Below, piece after piece: positions 1 through 5,851 of a stretch of DNA of 5,851 bases. Positions within the stretch are counted from its first letter, which is position 1. Every line of letters begins with the position of its first letter. A program made the translations under genes and the position numbers. Below the pieces are notes generated by a model, which searched no databases, had not been told where the DNA came from, and worked only from the letters and a program-made list of their open reading frames with translations. This stretch comes from an uncultured Altererythrobacter sp. (GTDB lineage: Bacteria; Pseudomonadota; Alphaproteobacteria; Sphingomonadales; Sphingomonadaceae): contig CAMPGP010000142.1 of the NCBI GenBank assembly GCA_946885545.1, forward strand, positions 1 through 5,851. The letters are read 5' to 3'.

Positions 1-88
1 CGTCGATACCGTCCTGTTCGACCTGCCCCCCGACGTCGGAGACCGGATGGACAAGGTGCGCCAGAAATACTCCGCGACCCGGCTCTAG
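1..88 (+). CDS. C-terminal fragment of an unidentified protein, possibly LLM-class flavin oxidoreductase
   Basis: A reading frame open from the left edge (first full codon at 2-4) ends at TAG 86-88 and gives 28 residues, starting VDTVLFDLPPD and ending RQKYSATRL. It is in the same orientation as the ABC exporter, 47 bases upstream of it, and its codon use is the GC-rich kind seen in the rest of the window. The pattern 'hydrophobic-F-x-LPP' followed by a charged helix resembles the C-terminal end of luciferase-like (LLM) F420/flavin-dependent oxidoreductases, where a 'GVDRVVF-LPP' strand precedes a last helix. The fragment is too short to establish this, and the family is a guess from memory. 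That it is a genuine 3' gene end is more secure than its identity. It could share a transcript with the exporter. Confidence 0.45.
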   Translation, partial: VDTVLFDLPPDVGDRMDKVRQKYSATRL

Positions 89-123
89 GGCCAGGTCCAT
101 TGCGCACGGAGCCTCGCGTCGCC

Positions 124-130
124 AGATAGG
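124..130 (+). promoter_or_regulatory. Weak ribosome binding site of the ABC exporter
   Basis: AGATAGG lies 5 bases before the ATG at 136. It is only a partial match to the anti-Shine-Dalgarno consensus, but it is the best purine-rich stretch in the 47-base gap and supports ATG 136 as the start. No convincing -35/-10 pair is visible in 89-135. Confidence 0.35.
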
Positions 131-135
131 CGCGC

Positions 136-1953
136 ATGCCGCCCGACACGCCCTCCCCCGCCCCGGCCGACTACGACGGCTGGGCCACGCTGAGGCGTTT
201 CCTACCCTATCTCTGGCCACGCGACGATGCGGCTCTGAAGCGGCGGATCGTAATCGCGCTGTCGCTGGTGCTGGTGGCCAAGGCGACCACGCTCGCGCTG
301 CCATTTGCCTACAAGCGCGCCGTCGACGCGATGACGACGCCCGCAAACGAAGCGGCCATGGTCGCGATCGCCTTCGTGCTCGCCTATGCCGCCGGGCGCC
401 TCGCATCGGTGGTGTTCGACAATCTCCGCAACGTGGTCTTCGAGCGCGTCGGTCAGGAAGCGACCCGGCATCTCGCCGAAGACACCTTCGCCCGGCTCCA
501 CCGTCTCTCGCTGCGTTTCCACCTCTCGCGGCGCACCGGGGAGGTGACCAAGACGGTCGAGCGCGGAACCAAGAGCATCGACTCGATGCTCTACTTCCTG
601 CTGTTCAATATCGCGCCCACGATCATCGAGCTCATCGCCGTCGGAGTGATCTTCTATTTCAGCTTCGGCTGGGGTCTGGTGCTCGCCACCGCGGTAACGG
701 TCGCGGCCTATGTCGCAGCGACCCGCTGGATCACCGAATGGCGCGCCAAGCTGCGCAAGGAAATGAACGACCTCGACGGCCAGGCGCTGTCCCGCGCGGT
801 CGATTCACTGCTCAACTACGAGACGGTCAAATACTTCGGTGCCGAAGCCCGCGAGCGCGAGCGCTACGGGCGCTCCGCGCGCGCCTATGCCGAGGCCGCG
901 ATCCGCAGCGAGAATTCGCTCGGCACGCTCAACGTCATCCAGGCGGTCATCACCAATCTCCTGCTCGGCGGGGCGATGGCCTATACTGTGTGGGGCTGGA
1001 GCCGGGGCGACCTGACCACCGGCGACCTCGTCTTCGTCAACACCTACCTCGTCCAGCTCTTTCGCCCGCTCGACATGCTCGGCTGGGTTTATCGCACCGT
1101 GCGCCAAGGCCTGATCGACATGGCCGCGATGTTCGCGCTGATCGATACGCCCCTCGAAGTGGACGACGCGCCGGGCGCGCCCGCACTGGTCGTACGCCGC
1201 CCGTCGGTCGCGTTCGACAACGTGGTGTTCGGCTACGATCCCGAGCGCACGATCCTGCACGGCCTGTCGTTCGAAGTGCCCGCTGGCGCGCATATCGCGG
1301 TCGTGGGCCCGTCGGGCGCGGGCAAGAGCACGATCGCGCGCCTCCTGTTCCGGTTCTACGATCCCTGGTCCGGCACGGTGCTGATCGACGGTCAGGACAT
1401 TTCGCAGGTCACGCAAGCCAGCCTGCGCGCCGCGATCGGCATCGTTCCGCAGGACAGCGTGCTGTTCAACGACACGATCGGATACAACATCGCCTATGGG
1501 CGCGACGGCGCGTCGCATGACGATATAGTTCGAGCGGCTGAAGGCGCCTCGATCAAGCGCTTCATCGACACCCTGCCGCAAGGCTTCGACACCGAGGTCG
1601 GCGAGCGCGGCCTCAAGCTCTCGGGCGGCGAGAAGCAGCGGGTCGCGATCGCCCGCACGCTGGTCAAGAACCCGCCGATCCTGCTCCTCGACGAGGCGAC
1701 CAGCGCGCTCGACTCGAGAACCGAGCAGGATATCCTCGCCACGCTCCACCGGGTGAGCGAACACCGCACGAGCATCTCGATCGCGCACCGCCTTTCGACC
1801 ATCGCCGATGCCGACGAGATTCTCGTGCTCGATCACGGGCGGCTGGCCGAGCGCGGCAGCCACGCCGCGCTGCTGCGCGCCGACGGTCTCTATGCCGAGA
1901 TGTGGGCGCGCCAGCAGGCGGAACGCGAAGCCCCCGCCGAAGCGGCGGAATAG
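136..1953 (+). CDS. atm1: Atm1/ABCB7-type ABC half-transporter (glutathione-conjugate exporter)
   Basis: This 605-residue half-transporter has a membrane domain (about 1-335) joined to an ATPase domain (about 360-590), and should work as an inner-membrane homodimer. Six helices are apparent, near 38-59, 74-96, 151-175, 176-198, 264-288 and 294-316. The ATPase motifs are complete: Walker A GPSGAGKST 391-399, Q-loop Q439, signature LSGGE 495-499, Walker B ILLLDE ending D519-E520, D-loop SALD 523-526 and switch H551. Conserved stretches such as LNYETVKYFGAE, FRPLDMLG and GIVPQDSVLFNDTIGYNIAYGRDG mark the Atm1/ABCB7/HMT1 family. Those proteins export glutathione-bound species (oxidised glutathione, metal-glutathione adducts, or a sulfur precursor for Fe-S assembly in mitochondria). 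From memory it aligns with N. aromaticivorans Atm1 (608 residues) at an offset of about 3. Pocket residues Y192, R203, N266, Q269 and R320 are retained, while W317 stands where I recall methionine. The length is normal and nothing is broken. The TAG abuts the stop of the convergent M16 gene. The physiological cargo is inferred. Confidence 0.93.
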   Translation: MPPDTPSPAPADYDGWATLRRFLPYLWPRDDAALKRRIVIALSLVLVAKATTLALPFAYKRAVDAMTTPANEAAMVAIAFVLAYAAGRLASVVFDNLRNVVFERVGQEATRHLAEDTFARLHRLSLRFHLSRRTGEVTKTVERGTKSIDSMLYFLLFNIAPTIIELIAVGVIFYFSFGWGLVLATAVTVAAYVAATRWITEWRAKLRKEMNDLDGQALSRAVDSLLNYETVKYFGAEARERERYGRSARAYAEAAIRSENSLGTLNVIQAVITNLLLGGAMAYTVWGWSRGDLTTGDLVFVNTYLVQLFRPLDMLGWVYRTVRQGLIDMAAMFALIDTPLEVDDAPGAPALVVRRPSVAFDNVVFGYDPERTILHGLSFEVPAGAHIAVVGPSGAGKSTIARLLFRFYDPWSGTVLIDGQDISQVTQASLRAAIGIVPQDSVLFNDTIGYNIAYGRDGASHDDIVRAAEGASIKRFIDTLPQGFDTEVGERGLKLSGGEKQRVAIARTLVKNPPILLLDEATSALDSRTEQDILATLHRVSEHRTSISIAHRLSTIADADEILVLDHGRLAERGSHAALLRADGLYAEMWARQQAEREAPAEAAE

Positions 1954-1966
1954 TTACTCCGCCGCT
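1941..1966. repeat. Inverted repeat across the convergent stop codons, possible bidirectional terminator
   Basis: AGCGGCGGA (1941-1949) and TCCGCCGCT (1958-1966) are perfect 9-base reverse complements around an 8-base loop, 1950-1957. The loop contains both stop codons: TAG of the exporter (1951-1953) and TAA of the M16 gene (1954-1956, read on minus). Either transcript could fold this GC-rich stem at its 3' end. No T-run follows on either strand, so it is not a textbook intrinsic terminator. A shorter competing hairpin, CCGCCG-AAG-CGGCGG, occupies 1934-1948. The repeat is directly visible; a termination or RNA-stabilising role is inference. Confidence 0.5.
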
Positions 1967-4779
1967 GTCAGCGTGGCGCCGTCGAGATCGAGCTCGGCCG
2001 CCGGGATCACTTCCAGATCGGGCCGGATCGCCCGCAAGTCGTCGACGAACTCGGCGGCATTGCCGACCACGATCAACGAGGCCAGCTCGGGCGTGACCAG
2101 CCGCTGCGCCACTTCGGACGCGGCCTCGGGCGAAACCGCCGCGAGACGCTCGGCGATCATCGCCGCCTCGCCCGGTTCGATCCCCTGCAGCATCAAACCG
2201 GCCACGATTCCGTTGAAGCCCGCGCTCGTCTCGAGTGCCCGCTCGTAGGATGCACCGACGTAGAGGCGCCGCTTCTGCAGCGCGTCCGCATCGGCAGGCT
2301 CGGTGCCCAGGCGCTCGAACTCGCCGAGAATCACCTGCGCCACTTCGTCCGCCGTCTCGTTCTTGGTCTGCGCGCTCGCGGTCAACACCGCGTCGTCGGC
2401 ACGGTCGCCGAAGCCGCTGTAGGCGCCATAGCTCAACCCACGCTTGGTCCGCACTTCCTCGAACAGCCGCCCGTTGGAGCCCGAGCCGAGCACGGCGTTG
2501 GCGAGTGCGAGCGGGAAATAGTCGGCATCCTGCCTCGCGGGTGCGCGAACACCTGCGATGACCGCCGCCTGCCCGGCTTCCGGCATATCCACGACGACCG
2601 TGCGAACGGGGAGAGCATCGCCCGCGGGCGCTGCCGGCGCGACCGGTGCGGGTGCGCTGCTCGCCCAATCGCCGAACAGGCTCTCGCTCACCGCCTGCGC
2701 CTGCGCAGGCGCGATCCCGCCGCTGACCACGATCTTCGCCGTCGCCGGGTGCCACCAGGTCTCGCGCCATTGGACGAGATCCTCGCGCGCGATGCGGGGA
2801 AGGGAATCGATGGTCGCGAAGGAGCCATAGGGCGCATCGCCATAAAGGACACGCGTCGCCACCAGGCCTGCGAGCGAGCCCGGGTCCTTGAGGGCCACCT
2901 GCAAGCCGTCGATCGTCCGCTTGCGTTCGCGATCGAGCTCTTCGGCCGGGAAATTCGCGTGGCGGATCACGTCCGCCAGCACAGCGCCCGCTTCCGCGAG
3001 GTTCGCGGTCGGAGCGGTCAGGCTGACATAAGTCCCGTCGACGCCGGCGCTGGCGCCCATCGCCGCACCCAGTCCTTCGAGAGTGGCGGCGATTTCGGTG
3101 GCGCTGCGCGTCGGGGTGCCCTTGTCGGCGACGGTCGCGATCATGCTCGCCAGCCCAGCCTTCCCTTCGGGATCAGTGGCGCTGCCTCCGGGAAAGACCA
3201 CGGTGATAGTGGCGATCGGAACGTCGCCGGTCTGCGCCGCGACGACGGGAATGCCGTTGCCGAGCGTCGATTCGACGAGCGCGGCGCGCTCGACCGTCGG
3301 CGCGGCGGCGGGCGCTGGTGGCGCCTCCCGCTCTCCCTCCGGCTTGAGCAACGCCGGTTCGCCGGTCGCCGGAGCGACGGTGCCGAAGGTCGGCATCGGC
3401 ACCGGATTGGCCCAGCTCGACGGGTCGTCGGGCCCCGCCTCGTAGCGGATGTCGACCACGCTCTCGGGTGTCAGATAGGTCCGCGCCACGCGCTGCACAT
3501 CGGCCGCGGTTACCGCCGCGATTTGCTCGAGCCGAAGGTCGGCCGCCCGCGGATCGCCGGTGGTGACGAGCGCTTCGCCCAGTTCGAACGCGCGCCCTCG
3601 GGCGGTCTCGCGGCTGCGCAGGGCGGACGCGAACAGCTCGTTCTTCGCCTCACGCAGTTCGGCTTCGCTCACCGGTCCGCTGCGCAAGGCTTCGAACCCG
3701 GCATCGATCGTGGCTGCTACATCGGCCTTGTCGGCGGCGGGATTGAGAATCGCGAAACCCGCGAAATATCCGGCTTCCTCGCTGGCGTTGACGAACTGGC
3801 TGTAATCGACCGCCTTGCCCGTGCGGACCAGCGCCTCGTACATCCGGCTGTTCTCACCCGAGGCGAGCACGGCGTTCAACACTTCGAGCGCGGCGCTGTC
3901 GGGATGGGCCGCGCCGGGGATCTTCCACAGCGAGCCGGCGACCGGCAGCGGCACGTTGGGCGCGGTCGCGACCACCGTCCGCGGGCTCGTGCGCTGTGGC
4001 TCCTCGCCTTCGATCTCGAGCGAGACCGGCTCGGCGCGGCGCGGGATCGCACCGAAGTATTCGCCGACCAGCGCGCGCAGGCGATCGATCTCAAAATTGC
4101 CCGCAACGATCAGGGTCGCGGTGTCGGGGCCGTAGAAGGCCTGGTGGAACGCGCGCGCATCGTCGAGCGTGGCCGAATCGAGTTCCTCGAGGTTGCCGAT
4201 GCCCGGCCTGCGGTGCGGCAGTATGTCATAGCCGTTCTCGGCGAACACCAGCCGCACGCGGCCGTAGGGCGGTGCGAGGATCCGCTGGCGCAGTTCCTCC
4301 TTCACGATCGAGCGTTCCTTCTCGAACACCTCGTCGTCGACCACCGGGCGCGCCATGCGCTCGGCGTGGGTCCAGAGCATGGTCTCGAGATATTCGGCCG
4401 GGACGGTTTCGTAGTAATTCGTGCGGTCGTCGCTGTTCGAGGCGTTGCGCTGTCCGCCGACATCCTCGGTCAGGCGGTTGATCATGTTGTAGGGCATGTT
4501 CTCGGTCTTGCGGCTGAGAATATGCTCGAACAAATGGGCGAACCCGCTGCGACCTTCGGGATCGTGCTTCGAGCCGACTTCGTACCACATCGAGGTGGTC
4601 ACGGTGGACGTGCTCGGATCGGGCAGCGCGATTACGCGCAAGCCGTTGTCGAGCGTCCACTGGGTGAATTCGATCTCGGGCGCTGAGACGGTGGCGCTCG
4701 CACCGTCCTGCGCCAGCGCCGGCACGGTTGCGGCCAGCGCGGCTAGCGCGGTTCCAGCGGCGAATACGGTACGAAGCAT
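1954..4779 (-). CDS. Exported two-domain M16 (pitrilysin/insulinase family) zinc metallopeptidase
   Basis: This 941-residue protein begins with a Sec signal peptide: positive start, hydrophobic 5-20, probable cleavage after ALA near residue 23. No lipobox cysteine is seen, so a soluble periplasmic protein is likely. The first half (about 40-450) is the catalytic M16 unit. It has the inverted zinc motif HLFEH at 82-86, where H82 and H86 should bind zinc and E85 act as base. The third ligand is expected at E162 (or E161) in VKEELRQR. Family landmarks TENMP (92-96), NASNSDDRTNYYETVP and the NLEEL region follow. A Pro/Ala-rich linker (about 478-496) leads to a second M16 unit (about 500-850) with RTKRGLSYGAYS at 777-788. 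There the zinc motif is lost: S545, A548 and T549 replace H, E and H. This fits fused M16 peptidases with one active and one inactive half forming a clamshell that degrades peptides. The substrate is unknown. ATG 4779 is supported by a strong ribosome site and the signal peptide. The gene lies 107 bases downstream of the GFA gene and meets the ABC exporter end to end. Confidence 0.92.
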   Translation of the reverse strand: MLRTVFAAGTALAALAATVPALAQDGASATVSAPEIEFTQWTLDNGLRVIALPDPSTSTVTTSMWYEVGSKHDPEGRSGFAHLFEHILSRKTENMPYNMINRLTEDVGGQRNASNSDDRTNYYETVPAEYLETMLWTHAERMARPVVDDEVFEKERSIVKEELRQRILAPPYGRVRLVFAENGYDILPHRRPGIGNLEELDSATLDDARAFHQAFYGPDTATLIVAGNFEIDRLRALVGEYFGAIPRRAEPVSLEIEGEEPQRTSPRTVVATAPNVPLPVAGSLWKIPGAAHPDSAALEVLNAVLASGENSRMYEALVRTGKAVDYSQFVNASEEAGYFAGFAILNPAADKADVAATIDAGFEALRSGPVSEAELREAKNELFASALRSRETARGRAFELGEALVTTGDPRAADLRLEQIAAVTAADVQRVARTYLTPESVVDIRYEAGPDDPSSWANPVPMPTFGTVAPATGEPALLKPEGEREAPPAPAAAPTVERAALVESTLGNGIPVVAAQTGDVPIATITVVFPGGSATDPEGKAGLASMIATVADKGTPTRSATEIAATLEGLGAAMGASAGVDGTYVSLTAPTANLAEAGAVLADVIRHANFPAEELDRERKRTIDGLQVALKDPGSLAGLVATRVLYGDAPYGSFATIDSLPRIAREDLVQWRETWWHPATAKIVVSGGIAPAQAQAVSESLFGDWASSAPAPVAPAAPAGDALPVRTVVVDMPEAGQAAVIAGVRAPARQDADYFPLALANAVLGSGSNGRLFEEVRTKRGLSYGAYSGFGDRADDAVLTASAQTKNETADEVAQVILGEFERLGTEPADADALQKRRLYVGASYERALETSAGFNGIVAGLMLQGIEPGEAAMIAERLAAVSPEAASEVAQRLVTPELASLIVVGNAAEFVDDLRAIRPDLEVIPAAELDLDGATLTAAE

Positions 4780-4787
4780 GATGGCGA

Positions 4788-4795
4788 CCCTCCCC
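4788..4795 (-). promoter_or_regulatory. Strong ribosome binding site of the M16 peptidase gene
   Basis: On the minus strand GGGGAGGG ends 8 bases before the ATG at 4779-4777. Position and strength fix this start, and the signal peptide begins exactly there. Confidence 0.7.
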
Positions 4796-4817
4796 TGTCA
4801 GTCGAGGGACAACCTAA

Positions 4818-4837
4818 CCCCTTGTATCGCCAAGGGG
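4818..4837 (-). terminator. Hairpin between the GFA and M16 genes, possible terminator after the GFA gene
   Basis: CCCCTTG (4818-4824) and CAAGGGG (4831-4837) are perfect 7-base complements around a 6-base loop. In the minus-strand transcript the stem lies 49 bases past the GFA stop and is followed by the moderately T-rich TTAGGTTGT. This is the direction in which a Rho-independent terminator would act for the hslU/GFA transcript. The U-tract is interrupted by guanines, so efficiency is doubtful. It could instead be an attenuating or processing element ahead of the M16 gene. The plus-strand side has no T-run. Confidence 0.4.
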
Positions 4838-4886
4838 CAACCGCCGCGTTCGACCAAACGGGAACCTCGCTCTGCGAACGCCCTGG

Positions 4887-5285
4887 TCAGTCGACGGGAT
4901 AGCGCTCGAACCGGGGGAGATCGGCGAGCTTGCCCTCCCACGAGAGTTCGTCCGCGGTCTGAACGTGGATCTGCGGTGGGTAGGCGTCCGGATCGTCGAG
5001 CGTGGCGATCTGGATGTCGACGAGGCCCGGAAGGACCTGTTCGTTGATGTAGTACATGCCCGTGCCGCACTTGTCGCAGAAGTAGCGCTCGGCATCGGCG
5101 GACGAGCGGTAGAGCGCGGGCTCACCGCTCTCGATCGCGAATTCGTCGCTCGCCACCGCCATCCAGGCGACCCCGGCCGCGCCCGCACACTTGCGGCAAT
5201 CGTCGCAATGACAGACTGAGGCGTGCTTCGGCTCGCCGGCCACCCGGTACCGCACCGCTCCGCAATGGCACCCACCGATAGACAT
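4887..5285 (-). CDS. GFA-family (glutathione-dependent formaldehyde-activating enzyme-like) zinc protein
   Basis: This small cytoplasmic protein of 132 residues has the cysteine layout of the GFA/CENP-V fold. CHCGAVRY places C6 and C8 near the start, CHCDDCRKCAG gives C25, C27 and C30, and FCDKCGTGMYY gives C70 and C73. By family precedent C6/C8/C70/C73 hold a structural zinc and C25/C27/C30 the second, catalytic zinc. The founding member (Gfa of Paracoccus) was described as speeding S-hydroxymethylglutathione formation. Most short homologues, including this one, have no proven reaction, so only the fold and zinc binding are safe. The frame stays open upstream to 5405, but the start at 5285 is preferred: GAGGAGA lies 7 bases before it, the family motif begins at residue 5, and a longer form would overlap hslU. 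It lies 49 bases downstream of hslU in the same direction. The length is normal and no zinc cysteine is missing. Confidence 0.88.
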   Translation of the reverse strand: MSIGGCHCGAVRYRVAGEPKHASVCHCDDCRKCAGAAGVAWMAVASDEFAIESGEPALYRSSADAERYFCDKCGTGMYYINEQVLPGLVDIQIATLDDPDAYPPQIHVQTADELSWEGKLADLPRFERYPVD

Positions 5286-5292
5286 TGCCCGT

Positions 5293-5299
5293 TCTCCTC
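5293..5299 (-). promoter_or_regulatory. Ribosome binding site that sets the GFA gene start
   Basis: GAGGAGA on the minus strand sits 7 bases before the ATG at 5285-5283. It decides between this start and in-frame upstream codons reaching 5405 inside the end of hslU. Confidence 0.7.
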
Positions 5300-5334
5300 G
5301 ACTCGAGCGAGAACATGTCGGGTACATTCCTACA

Positions 5335-5851
5335 TTACAAGATATACTTCGACAGGTCGCTGTCTTCCGCCAGTTCCTCCAGGCGATCGCGCACGTAGGC
5401 GGCATCGATCGTGACCGTTTCGCCGTCGTGATCTTCCGCCTCGAAGCTCAGTTCCTCGAGCAGCTTTTCCATCACTGTCTGCAGGCGGCGCGCGCCGATG
5501 TTCTCGATGCTCTCGTTCACTTGCGCCGCGATCCGCGCGATCTCGCGCACGGCATCCTCGCCGAGTTCGAGCGTTACCTTTTCTGTCCCGAGAAGCGCCT
5601 TGTACTGAGTGACGAGATTGGCTCGCGTCTCCGACAGGATACGCACGAAGTCCTCTTCGGTGAGCGCCTGCAGCTCGACACGGATCGGCAGGCGGCCCTG
5701 AAGTTCGGGCAGCATGTCGCTCGGCTTGGCGAGGTGGAATGCGCCGCTGGCGATGAACAGCACGTGGTCGGTCTTCATCGGGCCGTACTTGGTGCTGACC
5801 GTGGTGCCCTCGATCAGCGGCAGCAGGTCGCGCTGCACGCCTTCGCGGCTG
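5335..5851 (-). CDS. hslU: HslU, ATPase subunit of the HslUV (ClpYQ) protease, C-terminal part
   Basis: The frame is open from the right edge (first full codon AGC, 5850-5848) to TAA at 5337-5335 and shows the last 171 residues of a protein usually about 430-445 long. It begins [15 protein letters not shown], part of the AAA+ core just after the intermediate domain. [20 protein letters not shown] is followed by [16 protein letters not shown], whose arginine (codon 5694-5692) corresponds to the inter-subunit arginine finger. [10 protein letters not shown] carries the sensor-2 arginine (codons near 5490-5485). The C-terminus SKYIL is the family's typical tail, which inserts into HslV to activate it. 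HslU forms a cytoplasmic hexamer that unfolds proteins with ATP and feeds them to the HslV peptidase. The Walker A and B motifs and the start lie outside the window. The internal GTG at 5838 is not the start, because conserved SREG precedes it in frame. hslV is expected directly upstream, beyond position 5851. Confidence 0.96.
   Translation of the reverse strand, partial: SREGVQRDLLPLIEGTTVSTKYGPMKTDHVLFIASGAFHLAKPSDMLPELQGRLPIRVELQALTEEDFVRILSETRANLVTQYKALLGTEKVTLELGEDAVREIARIAAQVNESIENIGARRLQTVMEKLLEELSFEAEDHDGETVTIDAAYVRDRLEELAEDSDLSKYIL

Noticed and set aside
89..135. A promoter for the exporter in the 47-base gap (TTGCGC at 100-105 with CAGATA at 123-128)
   Set aside because: The -10 match is poor (2 of 6) and it would overlap the ribosome site, leaving almost no leader.
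738..1520. A 260-codon plus-strand frame inside the exporter gene
   Set aside because: It is a shifted frame of a complete conserved gene, and its very high Arg/Ala content is typical of GC-rich frame shadows.
805..1863. A 352-codon open frame on the minus strand opposite the ABC exporter
   Set aside because: It has the same in-register antisense artefact and low-complexity Arg/Ala/Glu/Asp composition. The exporter frame carries every expected ATPase motif.
1664..2770. A 368-codon minus-strand frame crossing the exporter-M16 junction
   Set aside because: It runs out of frame through the M16 gene and antisense to the exporter. It is Arg/Gly-rich, has no domain, and shows no ribosome site that competes with the real genes.
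2749..4686. A 645-codon open frame on the plus strand opposite the M16 gene
   Set aside because: It is in exact codon register with the M16 gene. In that register a stop needs the sense codons TTA, CTA or TCA, which are rare in GC-rich genes, so long antisense frames arise by default. The product is Arg/Gly/Asp-rich with no recognisable domain, while the M16 frame has a signal peptide and conserved motifs.
5313..5327. A possible hairpin ACAT...ATGT between hslU and the GFA gene
   Set aside because: Only 4 base pairs form, with mismatches beyond, which is too weak to call a terminator or operator.
5286..5405. An N-terminal extension of the GFA protein by 40 residues
   Set aside because: It would overlap the hslU 3' end, has no family similarity, and ignores the good ribosome site at 5293-5299.
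5836..5838. GTG as the start of hslU
   Set aside because: The conserved HslU sequence SREG continues upstream in frame to the window edge, and the ATPase motifs must lie further out, so this is an internal valine.

Overview
The window is dense, GC-rich chromosomal sequence with short gaps between genes. The proteins look alphaproteobacterial, most likely Sphingomonadales (Erythrobacter/Novosphingobium-like). The strongest lineage cue is the ABC exporter at 136-1953, which matches from memory the structurally characterised Novosphingobium aromaticivorans Atm1 almost end to end. This placement is from recall; no search was run.

Layout. Positions 1-88 hold the last 28 codons of a plus-strand gene of uncertain identity. 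An Atm1/ABCB7-type ABC half-transporter follows at 136-1953 (+). The other three genes lie on the minus strand, in transcription order: the C-terminal part of hslU (5851-5335, cut by the window edge), a small GFA-family zinc protein (5285-4887), and an exported two-domain M16 metallopeptidase (4779-1954). The exporter and the peptidase converge with no base between their stop codons.

How the genes relate. HslU is the AAA+ unfoldase of the HslUV protease; hslV is expected just beyond the right edge. The GFA protein and the peptidase follow hslU with gaps of 49 and 107 bases. The second gap carries a hairpin that may end the upstream transcript, so one operon is not assured. The Atm1-like exporter would act in the inner membrane on glutathione-linked cargo. 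The M16 protein would act in the periplasm, and HslU and the GFA protein in the cytoplasm. No shared pathway is evident, although both the exporter and GFA families have a glutathione connection.

I found no RNA gene, mobile element, CRISPR array, phage gene or defence system, and nothing that supports a new biological system. The most unusual structural detail is the stop-to-stop junction at 1951-1956. It sits in the loop of a perfect 9-bp inverted repeat whose two arms encode the same Ala-Ala-Glu ending of both proteins. The other points of interest are the complete loss of the zinc motif in the second half of the M16 protein and one substitution in the exporter's expected glutathione pocket. 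Several long open frames opposite the real genes are composition artefacts.
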